A stretch of 37,952 nucleotides of DNA from Methyloceanibacter sp. (GCA_029287395.1 JARFRF010000177.1:1-37952); one strand, 5' to 3'; shown: positions 9,854 to 19,380, counted from the stretch's first letter. A program made the numbers and translations. The notes: generated by a model not told the origin, from the sequence alone.

Positions 9854-10136
9854 CGTACCAATCCTCTGTCAGCGTCGTGCGATGGGATGCGCGGATGCGT
9901 TCCCGTACGGAAATGGGATCGACGGTGCCGTCTTCCTTAATCTCGATCGGCATTGGGTAAACGCCGACGACGATCCGGTCCTGGACCGCAATCTCTGCAG
10001 CGGACTCCAGCACCTTGAGCTCGTCATCGGTTTCAGCTCGGGCTGCGTCGGCAATACTCTCCGTCCACGCACCTTTCGGTGCGAGATAGACGACGATGCC
10101 GTCGTTCAAACGATTGGCGGTAACGACACTAGGCAT
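9840..10136 (-). CDS. DUF2849 domain-containing protein
   Basis: MPSVVTANRLNDGIVVYLAPKGAWTESIADA... and position between cysG and cysI; start chosen at ATG 10136. Confidence 0.8.
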   Translation of the reverse strand: MPSVVTANRLNDGIVVYLAPKGAWTESIADAARAETDDELKVLESAAEIAVQDRIVVGVYPMPIEIKEDGTVDPISVRERIRASHRTTLTEDWYDVPL

Positions 10137-11577
10137 AGGCACGTACGACCTCCTCTTGTGCCAGAACCGTTTCGATGTCCCCTGCGGCCGGAAGCCCGGC
10201 AACTTCGCCAAAGACGAGTACTGCCGGACTGCTTAGCCCAAGTCGTTCCGGGTCATTGGCGAGCGTGGAAATGGTCGTAGCGAGACGACGCTCATCGGGT
10301 CGGCTGGCGTTTTCGACGGCGATCACGGGTAGCCCTTCGCGGAACCCAGCATCCAGCAAGCGCCGTGCAATCACAGCGCTGGTGGTCACGCCCATATAGA
10401 CGACCAACGTGTTGTTACCTGACGCCAAGGCCCGCAGATCCAAATGCTCGAAGCTCGGCGCCACGCCGCCAGCTTCGTGTCCCGACACAAAGGTCACGCT
10501 GTGCGAGACGTCACGGTGGGTCAGCGGAACCTGCAGACTGGCCGATGCCGCCGCACCCGCTGTGATGCCCGGGACGACGTCAATCGGAATCGCTGCCGCC
10601 CGCAATGCGTCGAGCTCCTCGCCGCCACGGCCGAAGATAAAGGGATCGCCGCCCTTGAGACGAACCACCGTCTTCCCGGCCTTCGCATGCGCGACCAGCA
10701 AGTCGTTGATCTCCGTTTGAGGCACGCTATGAGCGCCCTTTGCCTTGCCGACGGAAATCAGTTTAGCTTCGCGGCGCGCCAGTTCCAGGACACCCTGACC
10801 GACCAGTTTGTCGTAGAAGACAACATCGGCGGCCTTGAGCGCGCGGATGGCCTTCATGGTGAGAAGGTCTGGATCGCCAGGACCAGCGCCGACGAGGATC
10901 ACGCGACCTCGCGGCGCCACAGATTCACGCTCGTGCTCTGAGGCGGCGCGCGCGATCTCCAGATCGATCAGCCTCCGCGCTGCATCTTCGTCTCCATGAA
11001 GCACAGCGTCAGCGGCCGGACCGCCGAAGACCGCCTCCCAAAAATGGCGTCGTCCGGGCCCTTCCGGCAAAGCTGCCGCCACACGCTCCCGAAAGGAGCC
11101 CGCAAATTTGGCAAGCTCACCGAGTCTCGGATGCAGCTCGTGCTCGAGCCAGGTCCTTAGGCGTTGCGCCAAAACCGGGGCTGCTGCGGATGTCCCTATC
11201 GCGACGGTGACTTCGCCGCGATCGACAATCGCAGGCAGCGCGGCCGTGCACAGCGGTGGCCGATCAGGAACATTGACGGGAACTCCCAGCGCGTGTGCGA
11301 TCTCCGCGACGCGCTCGTCCTCTCGGTCGTCCTCTGTAGCGGAAATCACGAGCGGTCGGCCCTGAATCTGATCCACTCTGGGCTCTGCTGGCTGCCGCAC
11401 GACTTTGCCGACCTCGGCAAGCTTAGAAAGCTCCAGCCCTAACTCCTCAGCGGCGATATCAACGCGCTGAGCCCGCTTCAGCAGCAAACGCGTCTTGATA
11501 GCCGCAAGATGGCCTCCGCCGACGACAAGCGGCGGTTTGCGATCAAAGCTCACAAAGATGGGGAAGGTTCGCATCAA
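10129..11577 (-). CDS. cysG: Siroheme synthase (precorrin-2 dehydrogenase/ferrochelatase + uroporphyrinogen-III C-methyltransferase)
   Basis: 482 aa; N-terminal FPIFVSFDRKPPLVVGGGHLAAIK and C-terminal VILVGAGPGDPDLLTMKAIRAL...VRLKGGDPFIFGRGGEE. Confidence 0.95.
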   Translation of the reverse strand: MMRTFPIFVSFDRKPPLVVGGGHLAAIKTRLLLKRAQRVDIAAEELGLELSKLAEVGKVVRQPAEPRVDQIQGRPLVISATEDDREDERVAEIAHALGVPVNVPDRPPLCTAALPAIVDRGEVTVAIGTSAAAPVLAQRLRTWLEHELHPRLGELAKFAGSFRERVAAALPEGPGRRHFWEAVFGGPAADAVLHGDEDAARRLIDLEIARAASEHERESVAPRGRVILVGAGPGDPDLLTMKAIRALKAADVVFYDKLVGQGVLELARREAKLISVGKAKGAHSVPQTEINDLLVAHAKAGKTVVRLKGGDPFIFGRGGEELDALRAAAIPIDVVPGITAGAAASASLQVPLTHRDVSHSVTFVSGHEAGGVAPSFEHLDLRALASGNNTLVVYMGVTTSAVIARRLLDAGFREGLPVIAVENASRPDERRLATTISTLANDPERLGLSSPAVLVFGEVAGLPAAGDIETVLAQEEVVRAYA

Positions 11578-11933
11578 CCAGAGGTTCCTGTGGCAACTTG
11601 GCCTTCGCCAAGTTCGTTGAGACTTTCCGGCGCAAGCTCGACTTCAAGCCCATCAAGTTCAGGCGTCATAATCAGCTGGCACGACAACCGCGAGCGTTGC
11701 TCATCGACGGAAAAGGCGCCGTCGAGCATTTCTGTTTCTTCGTCGGTGGGCGGGACGAGCTTGCCAACCCAACCCTCGGCCACCCAGACGTGGCAAGTGG
11801 CGCAAGCGCAGGCTCCGCCGCACTCCGCCTTGATGGGGAGCCCCCAATCGCGGATGACCTCCATCACGCGCCACCCCTCCATAGCCTCGAGGCGGTGCGT
11901 GGAGCCATCAGGCAGACGCACATTGATGAACAT
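11574..11933 (-). CDS. Adrenodoxin-type 2Fe-2S ferredoxin
   Basis: 119 aa; ECGGACACATCHVWV ... RLSCQL cysteine pattern (C-X5-C-X2-C...C); overlaps cysG start by 4 bp. Confidence 0.88.
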   Translation of the reverse strand: MFINVRLPDGSTHRLEAMEGWRVMEVIRDWGLPIKAECGGACACATCHVWVAEGWVGKLVPPTDEETEMLDGAFSVDEQRSRLSCQLIMTPELDGLEVELAPESLNELGEGQVATGTSG

Positions 11934-12188
11934 GTCTCAACCCACCTTCCCAACCGGCGTCACGGTTCATGAGAGAACGGCTCGTGTACTTGGCTGAGGC
12001 TCATCCCACAAGTCCGCAAAGCTCCACATCGTGAACACTCATCATGGCGCCGGACGGCCGTACAAAACCGGTCGCGCTCCCTGCCGCGCGCTCCATGTCA
12101 AAGCCGGCCCGAAACAACGCGTATTTGCAGTCTTACAAAAAATCATTCTACGAAAAATGTCCATGCTGCGCATTGAGTGCAATATTGT

Positions 12189-12212
12189 TTCTCTTAAGGC
12201 CGATTAAGAGAA
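12189..12212. promoter_or_regulatory. Perfect 9-bp inverted repeat TTCTCTTAA-GGCCGA-TTAAGAGAA
   Basis: Direct reading; followed on + strand by TTTTTCTTCTT, so operator or weak terminator are both possible. Confidence 0.4.
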
Positions 12213-12469
12213 TTTTTCTTCTTACGCCTGGCGGCATTGCGAACAGATTCTCTGTCGGTGACGTCAGCCGAAAAACTGTTCCTTTCCAACAGCTCTCGTG
12301 AGCAATTACCGCTGAAGCCGTTGAAGAATAGCCACAACAATTGTTTGCAGCTTCGGACCTGGCTGCTAAGTGCTTTTTTGAGGCAGCGCTTCGCTGAGAA
12401 CTGGCTTCCGCATGCTAGGGGTCTGATAGTCTTGTCGATATTTCAGCGACGCATTTTGGGGGAGTACGC

Positions 12470-12775
12470 GTGACGACGCAGGACGCCGACCAGAACACGG
12501 AGCAAGACATTGAAATCGAGAACGCGGCCCGCGACCGACATCAGTTGCGCACCCTGGCCGTCGCGATTACGTCATTGTCCGTAGTTCTGTTATCCGTTGT
12601 CGTAACCATCATCTATGTGATCCCTTTGAACCGCATCTGGTTCCTGAGCTTCCCTGTCGGCTTTTACCTGTTGGCTCAGGGGCTTATCCTCTTCGCCGTC
12701 TTCGTCACATTTTGGTATGTGCGCGCCCAAGAGCGAATTGACCTGACCCGCAGCATGAACGAGGAGATCACGTAG
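12470..12775 (+). CDS. DUF4212 domain-containing protein (putative small subunit of Na+/solute symporter)
   Basis: 101 aa, two TM segments, LNRIWFLSFPVGFYLLAQGLILFAVFVTFWYV; directly upstream of SSS-family gene. Confidence 0.82.
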   Translation: MTTQDADQNTEQDIEIENAARDRHQLRTLAVAITSLSVVLLSVVVTIIYVIPLNRIWFLSFPVGFYLLAQGLILFAVFVTFWYVRAQERIDLTRSMNEEIT

Positions 12776-12778
12776 GGG

Positions 12779-14623
12779 ATGGCACTTCAGTCGCGCCAGC
12801 GCACGCCAAATCCGCATCTCGGCGCCTATTACGGCATTGTCGCCAGCGCGTTCGTCTCCCTCGCCGTCCTGTTGGCCATGGCAGAGCAGCTGGGCTGGCG
12901 TGATGCGTCAATTGCGCGGCTCATGATCCTGGTGCCGATGGTTCTTTACATCGCCATCGCTGTTGCAGCGCGGACGCTTTACATCGAAGACTTCTTCGCC
13001 TCAGGCCGCCGGGTCCCGCAGGTTTACAACGCCTTTGTTATGGCGGCGATTACCGTCGGCGGTACGGGATTCTTCGCTTACACGGGCGCACTATTTTTCG
13101 TTGGGTTCGACGGCTTGGCAATCGGCCTCGGCTGGGTCTGTGGCTCGTTACTCGCCGCCGTACTATTCGTACCGTATTTGCGACGTGTCGGCGCATACAC
13201 GCTCCCCGCCTTTTTCGGAGTCCGATTCCGATCACCACTGACGCGCATGGTTGCCAGCGCGCTCCAGATCGCGCCAACGTTCTTGCTGCTCGCTGCTGAA
13301 GCCACAATCGCTGCGATGGTCATTTCGATCTTCCTGCCCACTGCTTACTGGCTAGCCGTGCTGATCGTTATTTTGTTCATCGCAACGACGGGAATCTTGG
13401 GCGGCATGCGTTCACTGACCTGGACAGGAAGCGCTCAGTTCATCACCGGCAGCCTTGGTCTGGCTATTCCCCTGACGGTCATTGCGGTTGTTCTGACCAA
13501 CTTGCCGGCCCCACAATTCACCTATGGCGCGCTACTTGATTCATTGGCGAATGCCGAGGTGGCGGCGGGGGTCCAGACGGATGAGCCAAGTGACATCCGA
13601 GGCTTGCCTGGCAGCGAACCGACGGCCGCCATAACGCCGTTTCTAAGTGTGTTCAGCGCAACTTCGGAGGCGGGCTTCTTTGCGTTGTTCTTCTGTTTTG
13701 CGCTTGGCACAGCTGCACTGCCCAGCCTCCTGACCCGAAGCGGGGTGACCGCGTCTGTCGCCGACCAGCGCCGATCCTCGGCGTGGACGGTTTTGCTTGT
13801 GGCTCTATTCGCGATCACGGCGCCCGGGCTCGTCGTGTTCACTAAAGTCCTGATGTTTGGGGACCTCGTTCTGATGCCGACGCAGGGTCTGCCATCCTGG
13901 TTCAACGCACTAAGCGAGCTTGAGATAGTTCGTGCTGCCGACTTGGACGGCGACGGCTCGATAGGCGTCGGCGATTTGCTGGTCGCGCGAGACGGAATTG
14001 CACTCGCTCTGCCCACACTGGCGTCACTGCCTTACATTTTGACCGCGGTCATGGCCGCAGCCGGACTCGCGATCGCACTCGCGGCGTCTGGCTCTCATCT
14101 CTTCACATTGGGTGCGAGCTTGGCCGAGGATCTTTACGGCTCTCTCGATCCGCAGCCAATCATCCTGCCGCGGCTTCTGCTGGCCTGGGGTGTTATCGGC
14201 GTGGTCGCGTTAATCATGGCGGCATATCTGTTGGTTGCGGATGTGGATGCCCTAAGTTACGCGGTGACTGCGTTCGCTCTCGCAGCTGCGACTTTTTTCC
14301 CGGCTGTTTTCCTATCAACCTGGTGGAAACGTTGCAGCGCCTGGGGCGTTATCGCAAGCCTGTCGATTGGTTTCGGCCTCATGCTTCTAAGTCTAATGGC
14401 TGGAGGGCTTGTCGGAATCGCTGATACGGCTGCAGGAATAGCGGGGTCAAGTCTTGTTTCTGCCCTACTGGCCGTACTGGCGGGCATTGGTGTGAGTCTC
14501 TACGGACCAGCGGCCAAGTCTGCAGATAAAGATTTTTTCGAGGCGATACGCCGCCCGGATGGCGAAACCCTTTACGATAAGGCAGAGGCACAAGCCTCAG
14601 CCGCGCAGCGTAAGGCAGAGTAA
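12779..14623 (+). CDS. Sodium:solute symporter family protein (VC_2705/ActP-like)
   Basis: 614 aa multi-TM; VPQVYNAFVMAAITVGGTGFFAYTGALFFVG; pairs with DUF4212 gene 3 bp upstream. Confidence 0.87.
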   Translation: MALQSRQRTPNPHLGAYYGIVASAFVSLAVLLAMAEQLGWRDASIARLMILVPMVLYIAIAVAARTLYIEDFFASGRRVPQVYNAFVMAAITVGGTGFFAYTGALFFVGFDGLAIGLGWVCGSLLAAVLFVPYLRRVGAYTLPAFFGVRFRSPLTRMVASALQIAPTFLLLAAEATIAAMVISIFLPTAYWLAVLIVILFIATTGILGGMRSLTWTGSAQFITGSLGLAIPLTVIAVVLTNLPAPQFTYGALLDSLANAEVAAGVQTDEPSDIRGLPGSEPTAAITPFLSVFSATSEAGFFALFFCFALGTAALPSLLTRSGVTASVADQRRSSAWTVLLVALFAITAPGLVVFTKVLMFGDLVLMPTQGLPSWFNALSELEIVRAADLDGDGSIGVGDLLVARDGIALALPTLASLPYILTAVMAAAGLAIALAASGSHLFTLGASLAEDLYGSLDPQPIILPRLLLAWGVIGVVALIMAAYLLVADVDALSYAVTAFALAAATFFPAVFLSTWWKRCSAWGVIASLSIGFGLMLLSLMAGGLVGIADTAAGIAGSSLVSALLAVLAGIGVSLYGPAAKSADKDFFEAIRRPDGETLYDKAEAQASAAQRKAE

Positions 14624-14633
14624 CGAGTTCATT

Positions 14634-15605
14634 TTGGATACCCTGGCCGAGCCACAACATTTTCCACTTTACCCCTCGGTCGCGCCATTCCGCACGGGGC
14701 GTCTTCCCGTTTCTGGGGGGCATGACCTCTATTTCGAGGAGTGCGGTTCTCAACTGGGCAAGCCTGTCGTTGTTCTTCATGGCGGACCGGGAGCGGGCGT
14801 ATCACCTGTTATGCGCCGCTTTCACGATCCGAGGCTTTACCGCATCGTACTCGTCGATCAGCGTGGCTGCGGCCGGTCGCTCCCGCATGCCTCGATCGAC
14901 AACAACACCACGTGGGACCTCGTCTCCGACCTCGAAGCGCTTCGCGAGCACCTCGGTATCGAACGCTGGCAGGTTTTCGGCGGCTCGTGGGGATCCGCGC
15001 TCGCGCTCGCCTACGCTCAGACGCATCCTGGCCGTGTGAGGGAGCTAATCTTGCGAGGCGTTTTTCTTATGAGGCGCTCCGAGCTCGATTGGTTCTATCG
15101 CGATGGATGCAGCTGGCTGTTTCCGGAGGCATTTTCCGACTTTCAGAATGCCATTCCCGAAGAAGAGCGCGACAACTTGGTGGGCGCCTACTATAAGCGC
15201 CTGACGAGCTCAGACCCTTCGGTGCAGCTCGCAGCCGCCCGTGCATGGACTTCTTGGGAGGGGCGGACTCTCTCGCTGCTGCCTGATCACGACCGCACGC
15301 ATCACGTCGCGGCAGACCACTACGCGCTCGCCCTTGCGCGGATCGAATGTCATTACGTCATCAACGGTGGGTTTTTTGAGAACGACGAGCAACTGTTGCA
15401 GAACGCTACTCGGCTCGCAGACATCCCGGGCGCCATCGTACACGGACGCTACGATGTCGTTACACCCATCAAGAATGCAGTCGACCTGTCGAAGGCGTGG
15501 CACTCGGCGGACCTGCGCATCGTTGCGGATGCTGGGCACGCAATGACAGAATCAGGAATCGTGCATGCCTTGATCGCCGCCACGCGAATGTTCGCCGGCG
15601 AATGA
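14634..15605 (+). CDS. pip: Proline iminopeptidase (alpha/beta hydrolase)
   Basis: VVLHGGPGAGVSPVMRRFHDPRLYRIVLVDQRGCGRSLPHA and GGSWGSALALAYAQTHP motifs; likely TTG start at 14634, since the longer ORF form overlaps the symporter gene. Confidence 0.92.
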   Translation: MDTLAEPQHFPLYPSVAPFRTGRLPVSGGHDLYFEECGSQLGKPVVVLHGGPGAGVSPVMRRFHDPRLYRIVLVDQRGCGRSLPHASIDNNTTWDLVSDLEALREHLGIERWQVFGGSWGSALALAYAQTHPGRVRELILRGVFLMRRSELDWFYRDGCSWLFPEAFSDFQNAIPEEERDNLVGAYYKRLTSSDPSVQLAAARAWTSWEGRTLSLLPDHDRTHHVAADHYALALARIECHYVINGGFFENDEQLLQNATRLADIPGAIVHGRYDVVTPIKNAVDLSKAWHSADLRIVADAGHAMTESGIVHALIAATRMFAGE

Positions 15606-16040
15606 CTACGCGCGACCGATGCGTCCGAGATAGCTGAGCACCACCCGACGCTGACTAGGTGCAGTGCGATGCTCGATCAGGTAAATGCCCTGCCAAATGC
15701 CAAGCGCCATCCTTCCCTCCACAATTGGGATTGAGAGACTCACCGATGTCAGCATCGATTTGATGTGACTTGGCATATCGTCTGGCCCCTCCTCGTGATG
15801 GGCGTAAGGGTGATCCTCGGGCGCAATTCGCTCAAGCGCGTCCAGCAGGTCGACCCGAACATTCGGATCGGCATTCTCCTGGATCGTGAGTGACGCCGAG
15901 GTATGGGTCACAAAGACCGTCAGTAGGCCGCCTTCAGCGCCGACAGACTCCAGCCATGCAGCGACCTCCCCCGTGAAATTGAAGAAACCTTTCCCGCGCG
16001 TGGGCACACTCAGAACCTGGCTGCACTCTTCTAAACCCAT
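15606..16040 (-). CDS. YjbQ/UPF0047 family (secondary thiamine-phosphate synthase-like) protein
   Basis: GLLTVFVTHTSASLTIQENADPNVRVDL and GIWQGIYLIEHR motifs; start chosen at 16040. Confidence 0.87.
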   Translation of the reverse strand: MGLEECSQVLSVPTRGKGFFNFTGEVAAWLESVGAEGGLLTVFVTHTSASLTIQENADPNVRVDLLDALERIAPEDHPYAHHEEGPDDMPSHIKSMLTSVSLSIPIVEGRMALGIWQGIYLIEHRTAPSQRRVVLSYLGRIGRA

Positions 16041-16218
16041 CACAGACACCTCCTGCTGCGTCTGAGTACAGGACCTCTCTGTCCCATCATCGGTCAACTT
16101 TTAAGGGAAAATTTACTCTGCCTTGCCACCGTCAAATGAACCGCTTCGGAAACGCCCTCGCGGTTTTGCCGGCCGCTGCATGGGGAGCGGCAACGGCTGC
16201 TCATTCACGGGGAACGGT

Positions 16219-19200
16219 ATGGCTTCAAACGCTGGTTGGCAAACTTCGGCAAGTGGCCGAAGGCCGGACAACACCACTGACGAGCAGTGCTCCGAGCGCC
16301 GCTTCGAGACACCCGACCGCCCCGCCACGCACGCATCGATTGACGCCCTTCTTAAGGAGCCGATGGACCAGCACACCGTCGCATCGCTCCTTCGACGTCT
16401 GTTGGACCGGATTGAGGAGACCGAACGCCGCTACGGCCGGGCGCTAGACGCGCTCCATGCACGGCTCGATCAGCTGTCGCAGACGACGAATACGGCGCGC
16501 AGCACGAGCGCACCGGAGAATGCCGATACGTTTGACCGCCTGCATGAGCAGGTCAGCAGTCTCGCTCGGCGGCTTGAGGGCGAGCCCAACACCCACCTCG
16601 ATGACTTTGAACGCCTGGGCCGCGTTCTTGCTGATAGCCGGCAAAGCCAGCTCCACCCTGGATCAATGGCATCTCCGCGCGAGGAACCTGCTCCCAGCCA
16701 ATTTGCTCAATCAATCCGCGATTTTCACCGTCCGAACCATCTCGCCCCGGAGGTTACACCACGTTTCGACTGGCGATCGGATACGAAGCCCGAGACAGCC
16801 ACCCCGGATTGCGGCGACCGGCTGACCGAGATGGCAAATCGGCTGGAACAGTCGATCGGCGCGGCGATGCCGAGCAGCACGATTGAAGCGTTGAACACGC
16901 GCCTTGAGGAAATAGGCCGGCAGATCGCTGAGTCACTAAAGGCCGCGCCGAGTGGAACGGCACTCCAATATGTCGAGCGGCAAATAGCCGATATGGGCCG
17001 CCAGATAAACCGAGCCGAGGACGAACTGAGTCGTCTTGGCGGTGTCGAGGAGCGCTTGGTGCAGATTCTCGCTCGCCTGGAAGACAAGGACGCGGCCCCA
17101 AAGGCACCCGATACAGACGCCGCACAGCTTCAGGAGGTTGCGGCCAAGGCCGCCGTCGAGGCCGCACGCCTGGTTGCAGACGACTCGCGAAAGACAACAG
17201 ACCGGATTGAGGCTATGCAGCGTGAGCTGAATGCCGTCAGCCAAAACAGCCGCCAGGCCAACGAAAAGCTCAATAGTTCGCTGCAATCGGTTCACGCGTC
17301 GCTAAGGCAGCTTGTGCAGCAATTCGAACGCCCGATCGCGCAGTCGGCCAAGAAGAATCCGTTCGTCGCGGAGGCTGAGCGCAAGCGGACCGCTTCGGCA
17401 AAGCCGGCTCCTGCTCAACCCGTTCGAGCCGCACCCAAGCAACCGGCGCCCTCCAAAGAGGCGGTTTCCGAAACGCCGAAGCCTGCGGCTAAAGCCGACC
17501 CTGTTCGCGAACAGCAAGCGGGAAAAAGGCAACAAGACCAGCAGCGTCCCAAAGATCGGCGCCAGCCTGCTCCGTCTCGACCAGAACGCCCGGTGGACGA
17601 CGCCGAGCTCCGAGTGAAGGAGACACTCCGGAGCAGGCTCGACACAAAAGACAAGAGCCGCAAGTCACGAAATCTCCTGGCTGCGTTCGAGCGTGCTCGA
17701 GCACCGCATGTAGAAACAGCCGCGCAGGACCTCGGAGGCGACATGGGGTCAGACGCGGATACGCCGCGGGAGAAGACGGCTTCAGAAGAAATGGTGGCAG
17801 CGGCACGACGCGCTGCGCAGGCTGCGGCTGCCCAGGCCGCCGCGCTTGCCGAAAGTCGAGATCAGAAGCCGGAAAAAAAGGTGCCACGGCTTCATGTTGC
17901 ATCTGAGGATCACAACCGCGACCGGAGGCGGCCTTATCTCATTCTTGCCGCCGCCATACTTCTCGCAATTAGCGCACTGCTCCTTTTCGGTCGCTTGGGA
18001 TCCAACGCCACTGATGAAGTCGAGACTATCGCGCCCACCGATGAGGCAACGGCGCCTATAGATGCCAATCCGACGGCGCCGACAGCACCGGCGGCCTCAC
18101 CTGCCAAACCACAATCGGGATCTTCCGGCCTCCTGCCACGTCGTGACGTGGCGCCACCACCCGGAATGGTGCCGCTGCACAATCGCGTCGGCGAAGCCAA
18201 AAGTGGCGTGACGAATTTCCCGAAGTCTCTGGGTCAGGCGACGCCGCCGAAAGTCATTACACCGATCCCTCAGCTTGCCTCGTTGAATCCCAATGAGATG
18301 ACCTCAATCGCGGACGATGTTGTCTTCTCGATCGAGGAGCCATCTCCGGCGAAGGAGTTGGCATTGGCTGAGGAGCTAACGGCTTCCTCAGCGAAGGGCC
18401 CGCCGCCGCCTGAATCCGTCGGTTCGGAAGCTCTCCGCGAGGCTGCTTCGCGCGGCAACCCCGTTGCACAATACGCCGTCGCCACGCGCTACATCGACGG
18501 CCGTCATGTGATGGCAGATCCCAAGACGGGATCGGAGTGGATGGAGCGCGCTGCCCGAAGCGGCCTAGCTCCAGCACAGTATCGGCTCGGCACCATGTAT
18601 GAGCGCGGCATTGGTGTTGACGCCGACGTCCAAAAAGCACGGGGCTGGTATCTGGCCGCCGCAGAACGCGGCAACGTAAAGGCCATGCATAATCTCGCGG
18701 TGAGCGTAAGCAGCGGTTCGAAGCCTAACTATCCTCTCGCTGCCAAGTGGTATGGCGAAGCAGCCAAGCGCAATTTGAAGGACAGTCAGTTCAACCTCGG
18801 CATCTTGGCGGAGCATGGCTTGGGCAGAACGAAAGACCTCGCCGAGGCCTATCGCTGGTACGCGCTTGCGGCAAATCAGGGCGACGAGGAAGCACACAAG
18901 CGCCTCGACGTCATTAGCGCGCAACTCTCTTCCAAGAAGATCGTAGAGCTCGACGCCAAGCTCGTGACGTGGAAACCCAAGGCGCTGTCACGAGAGGCCA
19001 ACACCATCACCGAGCCAGCAGGCTGGGGCGGCCAAGCCACTTCGCGAGAGTCTGATCTTGTGAGCCGTGCTCAAACCTTGCTCAACAAACTCGGTTACGA
19101 CGTGGGTAGTCCGGACGGCTTAACCGGCGATGAGACAAAGGCCGGCGTCAAGCGGTTCCAAGAGCAGAATGGTCTTACACAAACCGGCGAGGTCACTACT

Positions 19201-19236
19201 GAGCTTGTTGCCAAGCTAGAGGCTCTCGCCAACTAA
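16219..19236 (+). CDS. PodJ-like polar localisation protein: coiled-coil N-terminus, single TM, Sel1 repeats, C-terminal peptidoglycan-binding domain
   Basis: TM RRRPYLILAAAILLAISALLLFG; Sel1 repeats (AQYAVATRYIDG, AQYRLGTMYERGIGV, AMHNLAVSVSSG, SQFNLGILAEHGLG); PG_binding_1-like AQTLLNKLGYDVGSPDGLTGDETKAGVKRFQEQNGL. The ORF extends upstream to 16123 (TTG); ATG 16219 is the preferred start. Confidence 0.78.
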   Translation: MASNAGWQTSASGRRPDNTTDEQCSERRFETPDRPATHASIDALLKEPMDQHTVASLLRRLLDRIEETERRYGRALDALHARLDQLSQTTNTARSTSAPENADTFDRLHEQVSSLARRLEGEPNTHLDDFERLGRVLADSRQSQLHPGSMASPREEPAPSQFAQSIRDFHRPNHLAPEVTPRFDWRSDTKPETATPDCGDRLTEMANRLEQSIGAAMPSSTIEALNTRLEEIGRQIAESLKAAPSGTALQYVERQIADMGRQINRAEDELSRLGGVEERLVQILARLEDKDAAPKAPDTDAAQLQEVAAKAAVEAARLVADDSRKTTDRIEAMQRELNAVSQNSRQANEKLNSSLQSVHASLRQLVQQFERPIAQSAKKNPFVAEAERKRTASAKPAPAQPVRAAPKQPAPSKEAVSETPKPAAKADPVREQQAGKRQQDQQRPKDRRQPAPSRPERPVDDAELRVKETLRSRLDTKDKSRKSRNLLAAFERARAPHVETAAQDLGGDMGSDADTPREKTASEEMVAAARRAAQAAAAQAAALAESRDQKPEKKVPRLHVASEDHNRDRRRPYLILAAAILLAISALLLFGRLGSNATDEVETIAPTDEATAPIDANPTAPTAPAASPAKPQSGSSGLLPRRDVAPPPGMVPLHNRVGEAKSGVTNFPKSLGQATPPKVITPIPQLASLNPNEMTSIADDVVFSIEEPSPAKELALAEELTASSAKGPPPPESVGSEALREAASRGNPVAQYAVATRYIDGRHVMADPKTGSEWMERAARSGLAPAQYRLGTMYERGIGVDADVQKARGWYLAAAERGNVKAMHNLAVSVSSGSKPNYPLAAKWYGEAAKRNLKDSQFNLGILAEHGLGRTKDLAEAYRWYALAANQGDEEAHKRLDVISAQLSSKKIVELDAKLVTWKPKALSREANTITEPAGWGGQATSRESDLVSRAQTLLNKLGYDVGSPDGLTGDETKAGVKRFQEQNGLTQTGEVTTELVAKLEALAN

Positions 19237-19380
19237 GCCGCAGAGCCGGATACTCGGGCGCTCTTTCCACACTTCCGCCTGAAATTCGGTGAGAAATGCA
19301 TTCGGCTCTGCCTCGCGCATTGACTAGTCGACTTGAGACGAACTCGGTGCAAGTTCATTCGCCTTCCGAACGATCAACCG

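Noticed and set aside
12320-12440. Possible sigma-54 promoter (TGGC...TGC) upstream of DUF4212
   Set aside because: GG and GC elements are 9 bp apart rather than the required 10 in both candidates
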